A DNA stretch of 15,524 nt from an uncultured Eubacteriales bacterium (GTDB lineage: Bacteria; Bacillota; Clostridia; Oscillospirales; Acutalibacteraceae): contig CAKSGV010000027.1 in NCBI GenBank assembly GCA_934454845.1, positions 1 through 15,524 of the forward strand, written 5' to 3'. The stretch's first letter is position 1. Each line of letters begins with the position of its first letter. Below the pieces are notes generated by a model. It had not been told where the DNA came from. It ran no database searches and was given only the letters and a program-made list of their open reading frames with translations. Below, piece after piece: positions 13,908-15,524 of the stretch. Position numbers and translations under genes: made by a program.

Positions 13908-14606
13908 ATGATAGGTATTTATGATTACACTGTTATTTTAACATATATTTCGCTTATTTCCGCTTCTTCGGGAATAATGATCACACTCAGTTCTAATGGC
14001 AACCACCCTTACCTCGGAATGTTTTTTCTGCTTGTTTGCGGTCTTTGCGACGCTTTTGACGGCAAGGTTGCCCGTTCTAAAAAAGGCCGTACCGATTTCG
14101 AATGTAAATTCGGAATTCAGATAGATTCTCTTTGCGATCTTATCGCTTTCGGAGTTCTTCCTGCCTGTATAGGAGCGGCGGCCTTGAGAAATTCTAAAAT
14201 AATAAATCACATTATTTTTAATTCCGGCACTTTCGGAATTTTTATCAAAGCTTTTTTCTATGCCCTTTTGGTATTCTATGTGCTTGCCGCAATGATAAGG
14301 CTTGCTTATTTCAATGTCACCGAAGAAGAACGCCAAGCATCGGACTCGGAAGCCAGAAAGTACTATATAGGCCTTCCCGTGACATCTTCGGCGCTTATTT
14401 TTCCCACCGTGCTTATATGCCGATATATAACCGGCGCTTTTGATATCACTCCTCTGTATTTTCTTGCCATTGCCGCAACCGGATATCTTTTTATCTCAAA
14501 GGCAACTATTAAAAAACCGGGGCTTAAAGGTATTTTGATTATGGTTGGAATAGGAATGACTGAATTTATAGTGCTTATTCTTTTCCATATTTTCGGAGGA
14601 AAATAA
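13908..14606 (+). CDS. pssA: CDP-diacylglycerol--serine O-phosphatidyltransferase (phosphatidylserine synthase)
   Basis: This integral membrane enzyme joins serine to CDP-diacylglycerol to form phosphatidylserine. It has 232 residues. The CDP-alcohol phosphatidyltransferase motif is complete: Asp48, Asp51-Gly52, Ala55-Arg56, Gly69, Asp73 and Asp77 in CDAFDGKVARSKKG and FGIQIDSLCD. There are 12 residues between AR and G instead of the 8 common elsewhere, a longer form I associate with clostridial PssA. The protein is hydrophobic throughout, with about six helices. ATG 13908 is chosen because AAAAAGGAG is 7 nt upstream; the frame is open further back but overlaps the PAP2 gene. It overlaps psd by 1 nt (TAATG). 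The serine specificity rests mainly on the adjacent psd. Confidence 0.92.
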   Translation: MIGIYDYTVILTYISLISASSGIMITLSSNGNHPYLGMFFLLVCGLCDAFDGKVARSKKGRTDFECKFGIQIDSLCDLIAFGVLPACIGAAALRNSKIINHIIFNSGTFGIFIKAFFYALLVFYVLAAMIRLAYFNVTEEERQASDSEARKYYIGLPVTSSALIFPTVLICRYITGAFDITPLYFLAIAATGYLFISKATIKKPGLKGILIMVGIGMTEFIVLILFHIFGGK

Positions 14607-15433
14607 TGGCAGGATCGGATAATGAAAAGCTTTTAAAATTTCTTTATACCACACCCACGGGAAGATTTTTCTTAAAAGCCCTATCAGCACCGCTCATTTC
14701 AAAGATTGCAGGAGCTTATCTTTCTTCTTTTCTTTCAAAACCGCTTATAAAAGGCTTTGTTAAAAGAAATAATATCGATCTTTCTGAATTTTATTCCGAT
14801 GATTTTCAGAGTTTTAACGATTGCTTTTCAAGAAAAATAAAAGAAAATTTAAGACCGATAGACTTAAATTCTTATTCTCTCATTTCTCCATGCGACGGTT
14901 TGCTTACAGTATATGATATAAATAAAAGCGCCGTGCTGCCCGTAAAGCAAAGCAGATATACCATTTTTTCACTCTTAAAAGACGAAGCTTTAAGCCGTGA
15001 ATTTGATGGAGGCAAATGCCTTGTATTCAGACTGATGGTAAATCATTACCACAGATATTGCTTTTTAGACAGCGGAACAATAGAAAAAAACTATTTTATA
15101 AAAGGCAAATTGCACACCGTTAGACCTATTGCTCTTGAAAATCTTCCTGTATTCTGCGAAAACTGCCGCGAAATTTCGGTGATAGATTACGAAAACTTAG
15201 GCAAGGCCGTACAGATAGAAGTCGGAGCAATGATGGTTGGAAAAATAAAAAATCATAAGTTAAGCAGTTTCTCTCGGGGACAGGAAAAAGGAATGTTTCT
15301 ATTCGGAGGAAGCACTATAATAGTGCTTTTGAAAAAAGACGCGGTTAAATTAGACGATACCATTTTAAACAATTCCTTATCAGGAATTGAAACAGATGTT
15401 AAATTCGGACAAAAAATAGGAAGTAAAAACTAA
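14606..15433 (+). CDS. psd: phosphatidylserine decarboxylase proenzyme
   Basis: This pyruvoyl-dependent membrane-associated enzyme converts phosphatidylserine to phosphatidylethanolamine. It is made as a proenzyme that cuts itself and turns the new N-terminal Ser into pyruvoyl. It has 275 residues. Visible elements are SPCDG (94-98, catalytic Asp), the VNHYHRY region (145-151, catalytic His), VEVGAMMVGKI-like IEVGAMMVGKI near 204-214, and FGGST (233-237), with cleavage expected between Gly235 and Ser236. The canonical LGST is GGST here, as in many Firmicutes type-II enzymes. The start codon overlaps the pssA stop by 1 nt. The last five codons and the stop are part of a perfect inverted repeat (15416-15449). 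Confidence 0.95.
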   Translation: MAGSDNEKLLKFLYTTPTGRFFLKALSAPLISKIAGAYLSSFLSKPLIKGFVKRNNIDLSEFYSDDFQSFNDCFSRKIKENLRPIDLNSYSLISPCDGLLTVYDINKSAVLPVKQSRYTIFSLLKDEALSREFDGGKCLVFRLMVNHYHRYCFLDSGTIEKNYFIKGKLHTVRPIALENLPVFCENCREISVIDYENLGKAVQIEVGAMMVGKIKNHKLSSFSRGQEKGMFLFGGSTIIVLLKKDAVKLDDTILNNSLSGIETDVKFGQKIGSKN

Positions 15434-15449
15434 GGTTTTTACTTCCTAT
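15416..15449 (+). terminator. perfect 15-bp hairpin across the psd stop codon
   Basis: ATAGGAAGTAAAAAC (15416-15430) and GTTTTTACTTCCTAT (15435-15449) are exact inverted repeats around the 4-nt loop TAAG, which contains the psd stop codon. No T-run follows, but the 3' arm begins with five T. It may work as a weak or Rho-independent-like terminator or as a 3' stabiliser. The right arm runs straight into the 75-bp element. Confidence 0.55.
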
Positions 15450-15523
15450 CAGACTGTAGACAAAGCAGGTTGTATTTAAGCGATACAACCTGCTTTGTTG
15501 GAAAATCGGACCGAATTTTCAAG
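15449..15523 (+). repeat. 75-bp palindromic repeat element, right copy
   Basis: This is the inverted copy of 1-75, with 74 of 75 positions identical. It begins TCAGACTGTAGAC, continues with a perfect 16-bp hairpin whose arms read ACAAAGCAGGTTGTAT and its complement around TTAAGCG, and ends with the short dyad GAAAAT CGG A CCG A ATTTTC (15501-15520). It lies 15 nt behind the psd stop, in the same orientation relative to transcription as the left copy has behind atpC. Confidence 0.85.
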
Positions 15524-15524
15524 G

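Noticed and set aside
1..15524. Composite transposon or phage-like unit with terminal inverted repeats
   Set aside because: The content is housekeeping and metabolic genes, there is no transposase or integrase, and target duplications cannot be seen because the window ends in the repeats.

Overview
The window looks like a chromosomal segment from a strictly anaerobic, fermentative member of the Clostridia (Oscillospirales/Christensenellales-like Firmicutes). This placement is inferred from the moderately AT-rich composition, strong AGGAGG-type ribosome binding sites, frequent TTG/GTG starts, the TM1266-hydE-hydG-hydF [FeFe]-hydrogenase maturation cluster, and a CDP-alcohol phosphatidyltransferase/PS decarboxylase pair with clostridial-type spacing. 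Coding density is high and there is no transposase, phage gene, CRISPR array, tRNA or rRNA.

Layout. Positions 120-7027 (minus strand) are an F1Fo ATP synthase operon headed by a DUF1275/YoaK-family membrane protein: DUF1275, atpB (a), atpE (c), atpF (b), atpA (alpha), atpG (gamma), atpD (beta), atpC (epsilon). There is no separate atpH (delta). AtpA instead carries about 85 extra N-terminal residues that resemble the C-terminal half of delta. AtpE is also unusual, with a signal-peptide-like segment and a Ser/Thr/Glu/Gln-rich linker ahead of the normal hairpin. Positions 7072-7121 hold two near-consensus sigma-70 promoters pointing away from each other and sharing the same -10 bases. One serves the DUF1275-atp operon, the other lysR (7185-8066) and the following diacylglycerol-kinase-family gene (8096-9010).

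A third promoter (TTGACA-17-TAAAAT) overlaps the end of the lipid kinase gene. It drives a structured leader of about 105 nt that ends in an intrinsic terminator placed immediately before TM1266-hydE-hydG-hydF (9150-13112). These genes encode a putative hydrogenase regulator and the enzymes that build the H-cluster of [FeFe] hydrogenase. The leader can be folded in two mutually exclusive ways (antiterminator or terminator), so it is a candidate cis-regulatory RNA. No hydrogenase structural gene is in the window.

After a strong terminator at 13126-13158 a new promoter starts a three-gene phospholipid operon (13217-15433): a PAP2/AUR1-like membrane phosphatase or phosphotransferase, phosphatidylserine synthase and phosphatidylserine decarboxylase, i.e. 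the route to phosphatidylethanolamine.

The two ends of the window (1-75 and 15449-15523) are the same 75-bp element in inverted orientation, with one mismatch. Each copy contains two dyads and lies directly behind the last gene of an operon (atpC on the left, psd on the right), in the same orientation relative to transcription. It is probably a dispersed palindromic repeat. That the window stops inside it at both ends suggests an assembly broken at a multicopy repeat.
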